DNA of 25,000 bases, from NCBI RefSeq assembly GCF_017916325.1, contig NC_090148.1, forward strand, positions 620,001-645,000, written 5' to 3'. Below the pieces are notes generated by a model. The model worked only from the letters and a program-made list of their open reading frames with translations. It was not told where the DNA came from and ran no database searches. This DNA comes from Leishmania martiniquensis (Eukaryota > Euglenozoa > Kinetoplastea > Trypanosomatida > Trypanosomatidae). The position numbers were made by a program, and so were the translations under genes. Shown here piece after piece: positions 10,953 to 20,172 of this stretch; position 1 is the stretch's first letter; each line of letters begins with the position of its first letter.

Positions 10953-12025
10953 CTCTGAGGTCAGAGATTAGGTAGCGGTACAGGAGACGAATTCGCCGTC
11001 TGACTGGACGGCGTCCTCAGAGGATAAATGCCGCACCAAAGTCGGCCGCCCTGCTAGGACACTCTCTTGATCAGAGGTTACGCGTCTTCGCCTCGCTATC
11101 GTCTCTATCCGGCACCTGATCCGCTCTTGCAAAGGTTCGTGCGCACGTAAGCTCAGGCTTTCCCTCTTTTCGCGTGCTATGAAGAGACGTCTTTCAAGTT
11201 ATGACCTACGCGTCTGCCTCTTGTCAGTCTTACGGCTGCGTTATGCAACGTAGCAGGGAAAGAGATGGCGAAGGAAGAACAATAGATATGCAGCATACGT
11301 CTGGTACACGCCTGCTAAAAATCTCGTACGCCGCCGCTCTTTCACTTCGACCCCCGGCCCACTCTTGCACAGGTTCGGAGCAGCATTGGGGGGCCTTATC
11401 ACAGAGCTCGTTGCCCATTTACATGCTCCCTGCACCGTCAGCGGCTGGACAGCACACGACGCAATACGCCAGCAGCCTTAGTATCGCCGCATAGTACGCC
11501 ATGAGAGAAAAAAGGCACGTCGAACCCCTTTCGAAGTCCATGCACCACTCCCCAATCGCACTGACACTCGCCATGAAGTGCGCGAAATACTTCACCTGAT
11601 TAGCACATTGAGTTCTTTCCTTCCTTCCTTCACGAAAGAGGCTGATGTATCGTTATGAGGCTTTGTTCGCCATTTTAGGAGTGGATTATCAACGAGCACG
11701 GCGCATACAACTGCCCCTGGAGGCACACCCAGTGCTCGAAAAGGCTCCACGTTGCACCTTTCCGCTTTGAAGCCCACGGAAGCCCGAGCGGAAAGCGCAC
11801 TAACTCTGACGTACCAGCCACCGCCTGCCCCACCTGCACCTGCTTCCACCCTTTAGATACAATAACACTCATTCAGGGGCGCACCTGGCGCTCACCCCCG
11901 GTTATAGAGTAGAGCGTAAACAAAAGGGAAAAGAGAAAAAAAAATATATAGCTCCTCGATCAACAACAATGCCGAGAGTCAGAAGCTTCCGTGTCATCCC
12001 TGCGACTCCGCTCCACGCCGTCACG
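10953..12025. other. Intergenic spacer between CCT zeta and dynein
   Basis: About 1.07 kb that should hold the CCT zeta 3' UTR and the dynein 5' UTR, both on the minus strand. Read on the minus strand, there are pyrimidine tracts at about 11918-11943, 11502-11517 and 11254-11281. A short TTCC repeat lies at 11614-11630 on the plus strand. Only short ORFs occur. One, a 65-codon minus-strand ORF at 11675-11872, starts at an ATG just downstream of the first tract. It matches nothing I recognise and I do not call it a gene. Confidence 0.7.
11236..11281 (-). promoter_or_regulatory. Candidate spliced-leader acceptor for the dynein mRNA
   Basis: On the minus strand a pyrimidine-rich tract (complement of 11254-11281, reading ttccttcgccatctctttcc) is followed by an AG at 11237-11236 without a closer upstream AG. 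This is the usual trypanosomatid arrangement for trans-splicing and would give a 5' UTR of about 280 nt. Other AGs nearer the ATG are possible. Confidence 0.4.
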
Positions 12026-13642
12026 TTACTGTCCACCGGCGCCGCGACGACCAGCCTTCATGATTTCATCAACAAGCAGCAGCTGCGCCACAATGTCCCC
12101 AGTACATTCGAGCAGACTTCGCTTGACAATAACGTTATCGAGAATACCGGCAGCGACGGGATCAATCACATCACCGTTTTCGATTCTGAGGCCAGCCCAC
12201 TTTCCTCTGCTGCGGGCAATCCTGCTAGCCTCCTGAAGCGTGATAAGGCACTCCTGTACATCGAGGCCGGAATTCTCAGCCAGCGTCTTGGGCGTGACCA
12301 GCATCGCATCAGCGTATGCGCGAATGCCGATCTTCTGCTTCCCGCTTACGCTGTCAGCAAATTTCATGAGATGATCGTGCAGAGCCACCTCAAAGGCACC
12401 AGCGCCAGCAACTACCGCTGATGCCTCAAAGGCGTTCTTCACAGCACGAAGTCCGTCTCGCACGGCATCCTTGATTTGCGCAATCGTGTGGTCGTTCGGC
12501 CCCTTCACGAGAAGCGTACAGCTTTTTCCTTTTGAGCCATTTTCAACAAACGTGTACTTGTCATCCCCCAGCGTGTATTCCTGAATAAGGCCTGCCTCGC
12601 CGAGAATGTCTGGCGTCAGGTTGTCCGTTGCGTTCACTGCCTCGCCGCCGCACGCCAGCACCAAGCGCTCCATGTTCCGCCGCTTGGCCCTGCGCAAGGC
12701 AAGTATGTTCTCCTTGGCAAGCATCTCCAGCGCGATAGGATCGATGCCCTTCTGATTAATCACCACGAAAGTCCGCCCATTCTCCTTAGTGCACACTTTC
12801 TTCTTCAGTTCAATGATCTGACGGACACGGTCATCAGTCATTTTGCGCTCCGCCTCGACCATGCGTGCCTTCTCTGCTGGATCCTTGTAGTAGAAACCAG
12901 TCGTTAGCTCACTGCGTTCGTACTCAAGCGAGACATTACAAGTAAGAATGTACGCATTCTCCAGGTACTTTGGCATATCGCTGTTACGGCCACCATGATC
13001 CAGAACAATACCCTTTACAAAACGCGTGTCAGAGCTCAGACGATGTCGCATGTGCATCACTTCCACCATATGCAAATCCACCTCCTTACCAACCTCGGCA
13101 ATCGAGTAGACGGCGTCCACCACAGCATCTGCAAGCTGCTCCGACAATCCAACGTTCACCTTCGTCGTCAAAGCAGTCCGGGCCACGTTGGTTAGATACT
13201 CACGGCGCTCCTCACTAGGGACGCTAATGGTGTTCCCCTCCAAAAACTTAATCGCCTCGTCGCGGGCCATGTGGAAGCCTTCCGTGATCGTCCGCGGGTG
13301 CATGCCCTCTTGAATGTAGCGCTCGGACTGCCGCATCATCTCGCCGATCGTGAGAACCACACTCGTGCTGCCGTCGCCAGTAATGTCGTCGATCGCTGTT
13401 GCAGCACGCGCGATAAGGGCCGCCGTGGGATGCTGAATTTGCATCTCCCCAAGCAATGTGTTTCCATCTTTCGTAATCTTAATCATGCCGGAGCCAGATA
13501 CCAGCATTTTCATTGTGCCACGTGGTCCTAGATTAGTCTTCAAAACCTCCTGCAGCCCACGCGCCGCAATCATGTTAATGTCAAGAGCACTTGCCTTTCG
13601 GGCCTGCTTGCCACCAGGGTTGATGTACGCGAGATTCGACAT
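12026..13642 (-). CDS. CCT6: T-complex protein 1 subunit zeta (CCT6, TCP20)
   Basis: A complete 538-aa subunit of the cytosolic CCT/TRiC chaperonin, which folds tubulin, actin and other proteins inside an ATP-driven double ring. Group II chaperonin motifs are in order: NLGPRGTMKM (37-46), KDGNTLL (58-64), the nucleotide-binding DDITGDGSTS (85-94), LVKGPN (378-383), the KDAVRDGL ATPase segment (391-398, with candidate catalytic Asp 392) and VVAGAGAFE (410-418). The stretch ALRRAKRRNMERL (315-327) and the SLEYE/VINQKGIDP segments point to zeta rather than another CCT subunit. Length matches the family (about 530-540). GDGSTS carries Ser where most eukaryotic zeta subunits have Thr, a mild change. 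It sits between eL42 and dynein on the same strand. Linkage to a dynein gene is not functional evidence, although CCT is needed for tubulin supply to the flagellum. Confidence 0.97.
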   Translation of the reverse strand: MSNLAYINPGGKQARKASALDINMIAARGLQEVLKTNLGPRGTMKMLVSGSGMIKITKDGNTLLGEMQIQHPTAALIARAATAIDDITGDGSTSVVLTIGEMMRQSERYIQEGMHPRTITEGFHMARDEAIKFLEGNTISVPSEERREYLTNVARTALTTKVNVGLSEQLADAVVDAVYSIAEVGKEVDLHMVEVMHMRHRLSSDTRFVKGIVLDHGGRNSDMPKYLENAYILTCNVSLEYERSELTTGFYYKDPAEKARMVEAERKMTDDRVRQIIELKKKVCTKENGRTFVVINQKGIDPIALEMLAKENILALRRAKRRNMERLVLACGGEAVNATDNLTPDILGEAGLIQEYTLGDDKYTFVENGSKGKSCTLLVKGPNDHTIAQIKDAVRDGLRAVKNAFEASAVVAGAGAFEVALHDHLMKFADSVSGKQKIGIRAYADAMLVTPKTLAENSGLDVQECLITLQEASRIARSRGKWAGLRIENGDVIDPVAAGILDNVIVKRSLLECTGDIVAQLLLVDEIMKAGRRGAGGQ

Positions 13643-13758
13643 GATTGCTAGCTGTTGCTTCTTTTTGTTTTTGAAGGCTACTCAAGAAAAGATGATTGAA
13701 CACAATTTGCCCGTTACGTGATTCTATACTCTCTGATTCTGCTGCAGATGTTTCAGAG

Positions 13759-13770
13759 CTGAAAAAAGCT
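13759..13770 (-). promoter_or_regulatory. Candidate spliced-leader acceptor for CCT zeta
   Basis: On the minus strand the sequence reads agcttttttcag, a short T-rich tract ending in AG at 13760-13759. That gives a leader of about 116 nt before the ATG at 13642. A second, closer candidate is the AG at 13682-13681, preceded by atcatcttttcttg. Confidence 0.4.
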
Positions 13771-13828
13771 AAGCACGTAAATTTCGGTAGAGCGTTTTCC
13801 CTCAGGTGAATCCTGATATATGAATAGG

Positions 13829-13862
13829 TATATATATATATATACATGTGTGTGTGTATATA
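13829..13862. repeat. TA/TG dinucleotide microsatellite
   Basis: A run of TA repeats (about 13829-13844) passes straight into TG repeats (about 13847-13858). It lies in the eL42-CCT zeta spacer, about 190 bp upstream of the CCT zeta ATG. Confidence 0.9.
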
Positions 13863-14145
13863 AAAGTACATGAAGAAGACATTCTGTAGCGAAAGAGAGG
13901 CCCTTCAAGCGCATATCATCTTCATCCTGTTGAGTCCCCATAAAACCACGCGAACCTCAACGCAACTACTGTAAGCAAACACTTGCCAGAGAAGCTGTAG
14001 CAAGCCTATCCTATGTTTCCCCAGGGACCCTTACGAAGCCCAAAGAGGATGGTTCGAGGATTCAATATTCACCAGCCATTTTAAGCGATTTTTTTTCGTA
14101 AGAGAAAACAAAAAGTATATCAAAATAAAATGGAAGTCATTTGGT

Positions 14146-14466
14146 TTACCAGGTGGGGTCCTTGTTGCCAGTCTTCTTCTTGTCGTTCAGTTCAAAGTGC
14201 TTCGTGCGCTTGAGAACAATCTGGCGGATGCACTTGCACCCAGAGCACTGGAGCTTAAGTACGATCTTCTTCGTCGTCTTGGCCTTCTTGTGGAAGACAG
14301 GCTTGGTCTGACCACCATAACCAGACTGCTTGCGGTCGTAACGGCGCTTGCCGCGAGCGAAGAGACGCGCCTTGCCGGCCTTGTACTGCACTACCTTGAA
14401 CGACTTGTGCGCGTTGCAGCGCGCGTCGTCGCAGTGCATCACCTTCTTCTTCGGATAGTTCACCAT
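14146..14466 (-). CDS. RPL44: 60S ribosomal protein eL42 (L44/L36a)
   Basis: A complete 106-aa basic protein of the large ribosomal subunit, located near the E site. It has the family start MVNYPKK, the invariant block [18 protein letters not shown] (39-56) followed by [11 protein letters not shown], and two zinc-knuckle cysteine pairs, C12-x4-C17 and C74-x2-C77. This spacing equals that of yeast L42. Residue 56 is proline, the form associated with cycloheximide sensitivity in yeasts, where Gln at this site gives resistance. Length and composition are normal. The C-terminus (GNKDPTW) differs from the usual end of fungal and animal homologues. It is the second gene of the minus-strand unit and its leader contains a GATA/TA microsatellite. 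Confidence 0.97.
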   Translation of the reverse strand: MVNYPKKKVMHCDDARCNAHKSFKVVQYKAGKARLFARGKRRYDRKQSGYGGQTKPVFHKKAKTTKKIVLKLQCSGCKCIRQIVLKRTKHFELNDKKKTGNKDPTW

Positions 14467-15266
14467 CTTGGCGGCTCTAACGGTAAGCGCATCAGAAGCG
14501 CACTCATAGTACCATATAGATATAGATAGATAGATATAGATGTAGATGTAGATTTACATATATATAGATACATATATATAGATATATATATATATATAAC
14601 GCATGCGGAATAATTTCAACAGGTAAGCGCAAAACAACAAGAATAGTACAGAAAAAGAGGGCCAGCAGAAAAAATAAAGAATTTCAGGACGGAATCATTA
14701 TGCTGGTTTCCCCACCCCATAAAAGGGTAGTCAGCCACACCTTCTGTTTTTCTGGCTAGTTTTTGAGCACCAACCGCAGGGCGCACGATAGTAAAGCGGG
14801 AGAAAATCTATGCCCGTCCTTTTTACTGAGCAGCAACAGTTTCAAATGAAACCTTGTGTTTCTCCTATTCATAAAATTTCATATGAAGTGCATATATCCC
14901 TTTTTCCCTCTTTTCTGCAGAGAGGTCACAAACTTCCCGCTATATTAATTTCTGTGCGACAGTAACTCGTCGAAGCGCGAGAAAATAAACATCCTGTTCA
15001 AGTTTACAGCAAACAAGAACTGCTTTCCCATCTGTAGAAGACAAACATCTGCTTTTCGTGAAAACAAACGCACAGAATCTCTCATTTCGGCACTCGAGGT
15101 GAAAGAGTTAATGGCGTAGTGAGCTGAATATTTCAAGAATGTCTTCATTTTCCTTCAACTAGATCGCAATTTGGCCCATCCATCACAATGGCCTACAACC
15201 CATGCACTTTGAAGTCTCTCCTACTATGAACACCTAATCACCGGCACGACCGCAAAAAGCTACACG
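14467..15266. other. Intergenic spacer between P5C reductase and eL42
   Basis: About 800 bp of AT-rich sequence with the P5CR 3' UTR and the eL42 5' UTR on the minus strand. Apart from the microsatellite next to eL42 it holds no recognisable element. A 67-codon minus-strand ORF (14945-15148) has no family features and is not called. Confidence 0.7.
14514..14599. repeat. GATA/TA-rich microsatellite upstream of eL42
   Basis: An 86-bp low-complexity stretch built from ATAG, TAGATG and TA units, ending in a pure TA run (about 14582-14598). Read on the minus strand it becomes TATC/TA repeats about 50 nt upstream of the eL42 ATG, where the splice-acceptor pyrimidine tract of that gene would be expected. 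Confidence 0.9.
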
Positions 15267-16085
15267 TTACTCCGTGTACAACTTCTCGAATTCCTTTGAC
15301 TTCTCCATACATTGGATCATGGCTTCAATAACAGCAGAGCGCAGCCCCCCCTTTTCTAGATAACGGACAGCCTCGATCGTTGTACCCCCGGGTGAGCACA
15401 CCATGTCTTTCAGTGCTCCAGGCGTTTTGCCGCTTTCTTGTAGCATTCTTGCCGCGCCGAGAACCGCTTGTGCAGCCATTTCATACGACTGCGAGCGGGG
15501 GATACCACCGCGCACCGCACCGTCGCTGAGTGCCTCCATAAACATGAAAACATATGCAGGCGATGAGCCGGCCACACCGATAACTCCGTGAATCGCTGAC
15601 TCAGCCACAACGTACGCCTTTCCTATCGCTCCGAACATCCTTACCACCGCCGACTCATCCTCCGGCGTCACATTCGTGTTACTGCTTACCGATGTCACTC
15701 CTTCGCCAACGAACGATGGAATGTTGGGCATGACACGGAGAACTTTCGTCTTCGGCGGGCAATGCTTTTCGATTGTGGCAATAGGAACACCGGCAGCCAT
15801 GGATATAACTAGCTTAGTTGGTGTTACTCTCGCCTTGATGATTTCTAAGACGGGTACGATGCCGTACGGTTTCACCCCCAGCACAACAATGTCACATCTT
15901 TCGGTTAGCTCAGCAGCAGACACGCTGTTCACCTGATACGTGGACACCAGCCGTGCATTCGTGGCAGCTGTCCGATTGCAAATGTACGTATTTTCTGGAG
16001 AAAACACCTTTTCTTTCAGTAGTCCTGCCATGATGCACTCCGCCATGTTACCACATCCCAAGAAGCCAATCTTCTGCTCAGCCAT
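15267..16085 (-). CDS. P5CR: Pyrroline-5-carboxylate reductase
   Basis: A complete 272-aa enzyme that reduces 1-pyrroline-5-carboxylate to proline with NAD(P)H, the last step of proline synthesis, probably in the cytosol. The N-terminal Rossmann fold shows the dinucleotide loop GFLGCGNMA (7-15), then VKP (71-73) and RVMPN (117-121). The C-terminal dimer and substrate region has GSSPAYVF (173-180) and the family signature DMVCSPGGTTIEAV (227-240, with SPGGTT at 231-236). Length fits ProC-type enzymes (about 270). I see no targeting peptide, and the C-terminus (LYTE) is not a glycosomal PTS1. It is the first gene of the minus-strand unit, next to the strand-switch region, and so closest to the likely transcription start. 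Confidence 0.97.
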   Translation of the reverse strand: MAEQKIGFLGCGNMAECIMAGLLKEKVFSPENTYICNRTAATNARLVSTYQVNSVSAAELTERCDIVVLGVKPYGIVPVLEIIKARVTPTKLVISMAAGVPIATIEKHCPPKTKVLRVMPNIPSFVGEGVTSVSSNTNVTPEDESAVVRMFGAIGKAYVVAESAIHGVIGVAGSSPAYVFMFMEALSDGAVRGGIPRSQSYEMAAQAVLGAARMLQESGKTPGALKDMVCSPGGTTIEAVRYLEKGGLRSAVIEAMIQCMEKSKEFEKLYTE

Positions 16086-16203
16086 CGTCGGTGTTGTTTA
16101 ACAGTCTTTCGGGAAGACACTTCCTTATATGATATGACTTGAGAAGCCTTACCGTATTCGCAGGCACTCTTATAATTGCAGCACACAAAAAATACTGTGG
16201 TCC

Positions 16204-16225
16204 CTAGGTTTCCAGCAAAAAAAAA
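16204..16225 (-). promoter_or_regulatory. Candidate spliced-leader acceptor for P5C reductase
   Basis: On the minus strand nine T residues (complement of 16217-16225) are followed by gctggaaacctag, giving an AG at 16205-16204. The predicted 5' UTR is about 118 nt. The pattern is what trans-splicing in trypanosomatids needs, but the exact AG is a guess. Confidence 0.5.
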
Positions 16226-17808
16226 GTAGTGAAGTTTTCTGTGAGAACAGCGTTCAGTTCACCACCCCACAATCTCCATCCCTTCATACACGATCACGCA
16301 GCTGAGAGACCCGACAGTCGCATCGTCCCAAGAACTGGCAGAAAGTGTCGCAGAGCAGTTTCTGCAGCTAGTTTCCAGCCGCGCCACGGGTATTAATCCT
16401 AATCGTGATACACATGGTAATACGCCCCTCTTATCGTTGCAGCTCTTTTTCGTCTAGCGGGAAAGCTCCCTTCTCCAGCTTGTGAAGGCTTGCAAATAGG
16501 AAAAAGTCTGAAAATTCCTGATACCTGCGCCAACACAGGCAGTTTAGCTGGAGAAGCGCGATAGCAGCAAATGGAAGCTTGAATTTAGTCTTAGCGCTCC
16601 AAAAACCAAAAGATTTGCAGGTGCTTTCCAAGGAGTCACACAGCTACGTTTCGCCAAATCATTCCCATGTGACGCCACTATGAATCATACGCTTGTATTG
16701 AAAATAACAGTGACACACTTGACTTCGCTTAACTTCTTCGTGAACCTAATCATCCGTTAATGGCTCTGATGTGAGCTCTCCTCCTTTGCTTGTCCCTCCA
16801 TTCCACATACTCGGATGAGATATCCTGCGCCCCCGCCCCCCCCCCTAACCTTCTTTCCTTGCGCGCACCCTCTCCCACTCAAGCTTCATTAATCGTACCA
16901 TAGTCCTCCAAAAAACTCGATAGGCCACGGCAATCCTCCCTTTTTTTTTGCTCAACTAACCCCCGAGTGTCTAGCGCCCCCCCATGCCGCGACACCTTCA
17001 ATTGCCATCAGATACCTATGCCAAAAAGACAGTTTCCCTGAAGAGGAGTCCATGCTAGGGAATACCTTTGCACCTCTGCATGGGGCGTGGACCGCTTCTG
17101 CATGCCTTACCAGGACGTTCGTCATCAAGAAATGCAGGTCCCTATACTCACATTTCACCATATTCGCCCGAAGCATCACATTTTCTTTCTTCCGCAAGCA
17201 CTCGCGCCCAAGCACAACACAGTACATCATCTTTCCTCACCAAAAACGACAGAGAAACCTTACAAGCGTGATGACATCACTCAGGCCTTCTCAACTCTCT
17301 CTATAAAATGCGCTCACTCTTTCCGTAGGAAGGAGCGCCGCTGTTTCATCCATCCGCTTGCGTATCGGCCCTTTGAATCGCACAAAGACCCATATGATCG
17401 GCAGTAATCCAGGAAAGTGTGATGACAAACAAGAAGAAGCTTACAACGGCTAAACCTCTTTGAATCTTACGTGAGTATAATTCGAAGTGAGAGACAGAGA
17501 GCGAAAAGAAAAATACATCATTAACGGAGAGTACCTAGTAACGGTGAAACATTCCTCGACACGCAGGTCATTGCTTAGCTGTTTTATCACCTCTTGTACT
17601 TCTATTTGGCTTCTGAATCTTCAACCACAAGAATACCTCGAACAACTGTGTTTGGACATTTTCGTGGGGATATGCGCGCCTGAATCTCAACCTTTCCTCC
17701 TATCACACTCATAGAAAGGTGAAGCAAAGAGACCAGTGACCTCTCGTTCACTGTTCTAGCGCTATTGGAAAAGGGTCCTGGCGCTGCGTACACCGCACTT
17801 CCTTATGA

Positions 17809-17945
17809 TACTTCTCCCTTTCCTTTGGATCCCTCACCCTCACACTACTTCCTCTTCCGTCCCATCCCGTGAGTGAAGAAAAAACGAGACACCAACACTC
17901 CACTGTGTCGACATACCTGCTTTAACCACTTTTTTTTCATTCCAG
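17809..17945 (+). promoter_or_regulatory. Candidate spliced-leader acceptors for the MFS transporter
   Basis: Two plus-strand sites fit. A long C/T-rich tract at about 17809-17871 ends in an AG at 17872-17873. A compact T-rich tract at about 17930-17943 (cacttttttttcattccag) ends in an AG at 17944-17945. The second is the better match and leaves a leader of 55 nt before the ATG at 18001. Confidence 0.55.
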
Positions 17946-18000
17946 AAGCAAAACGCGTTCTGCAATTCATCTCCGCCTCCATCTCGTGTGGTGTATCAGG

Positions 18001-19809
18001 ATGCTTCACAGTAATGAGGAAGAGGTCCATTTGGGGCGACTGTCGAAAGCCCCGTCGAAGCTCATCAGCGAAACGCATCGATTCGGCCTTTTGTTTCTTG
18101 GTCTTTTCAGCATGATTTGCGGATCATTCGGGAGCTACACTTTCAACCTTGTATCCGGCTCTTTGCAGGAGCGATACTCTCTTTCCCAGCGAGACTTGAG
18201 CACCATCACGACCACCGGTACCGTAATTGGCTATGTGATGCTTCCCTATTCCTTTCTCTACGACTACCTTGGACCGTTCCCGATTGCTATTCTATCCTCC
18301 TTTGTTTTTCCTTTGGGTGCTTTGCTTTTTGCTTTGTGCTTTCAGGGTGTCATCACCGGTAACGTGCTGACGCTGTCTGTCTTTTACTCTTTCATAAACG
18401 TAGGTACCTCCTTTTTCGATCTTTCCAGCTGCATAACGATTTTGAGTTATTTTCCTACCAACAGAGGTCCTGTTGTGGCAATCCTCAAGACCTTTATCGG
18501 CCTCGGCTCCGCTATTATCGGAAGTTTGTACCAGGGGTTTTTCAGCGGAGAGGTTCAACACTTCTTCTACTTCTTGATGGCCTGGGGAATCATCGCCGGC
18601 GTACTGGGAATTCTCTTTCTGCGTCTCCCAATGTACCACCTCACTGGTTACCAGGAGTCGGATCTCTCAGCAGAAGAGAAAGAGCGACGACTGGCATCCA
18701 AGGCGCAGTTCCTCAAGCAGGAGCCGCCAATGACGCGCTTCTACTACGGTTTTTGCCTCATTGTGGTGCTCATTGTGTTCCTCACTATCACGACGGCCCT
18801 TGTCGACTACCTGCACCTCGGCAGTAAAGAGAAGCTCATTTTTGCCATCATCACCACCATCTTAACTTTTGCCTTTTCGCTGATTGCCATCCCCACCCCG
18901 CTGCCTCTGTGCTTTCACCGAAGATCGTCTGCTACTGAGATACTTGACCATCTCGACACGACAAAGGGAACGCCGAGCATCAGCGCCCCTGATGCCGAGA
19001 AGAAGTTTCCCTTGATCAGCGTGGCAGAAGTGGAAAATGTGGACATGGAGATCGATTACATTGCACCACAGTACCAGCAACCCTTTCTGCACAACCTTTT
19101 GTCTGTTAATCTGTGGGCTCTCTGGTGGACTTCGTTCTGCGTCGTCGGCGCTGAGGGTGTCATCATGAACAACGCCAGCTACATCTTTGCCGCCTTGGCT
19201 GGCGAACAGACCACCACCTCCACCCGCACTCTTCTTACGGTACTTAACGGTGTGGGTAGTGCGGCGGGTCGGCTGCTTATGTCGTACTTTGAGGCATGGT
19301 CGCAGAAGCGCCCGGCAGAGCAACGGATTCCGCTGACCATTGCCCTCTTTATCCCTACCACATCCATTATTATCACAATTGTGCTGTTTCTCACGCTGCC
19401 GAAGGAGGCGCTCCCACTTCCTTATGTCATCGCAGCCATTGGCAACGGTTTCCTTGCAGCCACTATGATCCTCATCACACGCACCATCTATGCTCGGGAC
19501 CCTGCGAAGCACTACCACTTCTGCTTCCTGGCCACCGCAGCCGCCTCCATCGCTCTCAACCGTTTTCTCTACGGAGAATGGTATACAGTGCAAGCAGAGA
19601 AGATGGGAAACTCTCTTCTCTGCACAAGCCGTAAATGTGTTCAGATGCCGCTGCTGGTGCTCCTCTGCTTGGCATGCACCGCTTTCGCAACGAACGTTGT
19701 GGTGCATCTCAAGTATCGCGGCTACAACAAGCGCGCTCTCTCTGAGTACCGCCGTCTTCGCAAGCAAAGCGCTGATTTCTCTGAGGTGCTCGACGACCAG
19801 CTCCACTAG
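18001..19809 (+). CDS. Nodulin-like major facilitator superfamily transporter
   Basis: A 602-aa polytopic membrane protein, probably a solute carrier; the substrate is unknown. The start is the ATG at 18001; the frame is open a few codons further upstream, but only with a GTG. A short cytosolic N-terminus leads into hydrophobic segments near 29-49, 68-88, 93-116, 157-180, 187-208, 247-268, 279-300, 370-398, 443-465, 472-493 and 548-570, with weaker ones between, so 12 or so helices. The first repeat (CGSFGSYTFNLVSGSLQERY, then the LSTITTTGTVIGY and LYDYLGPFP segments) follows the nodulin-like MFS pattern: small, aromatic and Ser-rich helix 1, then an R/K-x-x-x-S-x-x-x-L-x-T/S-I loop and a YD-x-x-GP motif. 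A hydrophilic loop of about 70 residues (301-369) divides the halves. It is the first gene of the plus-strand unit. Confidence 0.88.
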   Translation: MLHSNEEEVHLGRLSKAPSKLISETHRFGLLFLGLFSMICGSFGSYTFNLVSGSLQERYSLSQRDLSTITTTGTVIGYVMLPYSFLYDYLGPFPIAILSSFVFPLGALLFALCFQGVITGNVLTLSVFYSFINVGTSFFDLSSCITILSYFPTNRGPVVAILKTFIGLGSAIIGSLYQGFFSGEVQHFFYFLMAWGIIAGVLGILFLRLPMYHLTGYQESDLSAEEKERRLASKAQFLKQEPPMTRFYYGFCLIVVLIVFLTITTALVDYLHLGSKEKLIFAIITTILTFAFSLIAIPTPLPLCFHRRSSATEILDHLDTTKGTPSISAPDAEKKFPLISVAEVENVDMEIDYIAPQYQQPFLHNLLSVNLWALWWTSFCVVGAEGVIMNNASYIFAALAGEQTTTSTRTLLTVLNGVGSAAGRLLMSYFEAWSQKRPAEQRIPLTIALFIPTTSIIITIVLFLTLPKEALPLPYVIAAIGNGFLAATMILITRTIYARDPAKHYHFCFLATAAASIALNRFLYGEWYTVQAEKMGNSLLCTSRKCVQMPLLVLLCLACTAFATNVVVHLKYRGYNKRALSEYRRLRKQSADFSEVLDDQLH

Positions 19810-20172
19810 TACACTCTGTGGCTGCAACTATCTGCGTCTGACTAAGTCCATGCCTCTTCACGTGGCCAGGAACGCCTCAAAAGTAGAACTTCAAAACCTC
19901 TTTCCTCGGAGGAGAACTGCGCGGTCCACTATACTTCCAAGGTTCTCCGCTGCTTTTCGATCCTCATCAGAGGGAACGGCAACATTTCTTCTTTACGGAT
20001 CTGCCTTCCTCCACAAGGCCCATCGCTGAACACGCACACCCAAACGCTCATTCCTCTCCCTCTTTTCCTTCGTGAGAACACAGCCGCATGAACGCTACTC
20101 TCAAACTGTACATATTCTAACGTGAGGGCAAGAGTTGTGGGTTGTAAGCTAGTGTAAGCTGTATTCCATTCT

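Larger units (their letters stand above)
13643..14145. other. Intergenic spacer between eL42 and CCT zeta
   Basis: About 500 bp with the expected eL42 3' UTR and CCT zeta 5' UTR on the minus strand. It holds a TA/TG microsatellite at 13829-13862 and several A- or T-rich stretches near 14084-14130. I see no credible ORF; overlapping short minus-strand ORFs near 13581-13941 translate the simple repeat. Confidence 0.7.
16086..18000. promoter_or_regulatory. Divergent strand-switch region, probable bidirectional Pol II start zone
   Basis: All four genes to the left are read leftward and both confident genes to the right are read rightward, so 16086-18000 separates two divergent polycistronic units. 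The region has no convincing ORF on either strand. It contains a C-tract at 16830-16845 (one G inside), a T-tract at 16941-16949, a seven-C run at 16977-16983, and increasingly pyrimidine-rich plus-strand sequence toward 18000. In trypanosomatids, divergent switch regions are known sites of transcription initiation and carry acetylated or variant histones rather than TATA-type promoters. The initiation role here is inferred from that knowledge and the gene layout. I saw no tRNA or snRNA gene inside it. Confidence 0.8.

Noticed and set aside
14051..14065. GGTTCGAGGATTC, a B-box-like sequence in the eL42-CCT zeta spacer
   Set aside because: The T-loop is not followed by a pairing stem, and no A-box is found at the right distance.
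16952..17230. A 92-codon minus-strand ORF in the strand-switch region with an RHAE motif
   Set aside because: The RHAE match to histidine phosphatases is only four residues, the rest of the fold is absent, and equally long ORFs lie opposite it on the plus strand.
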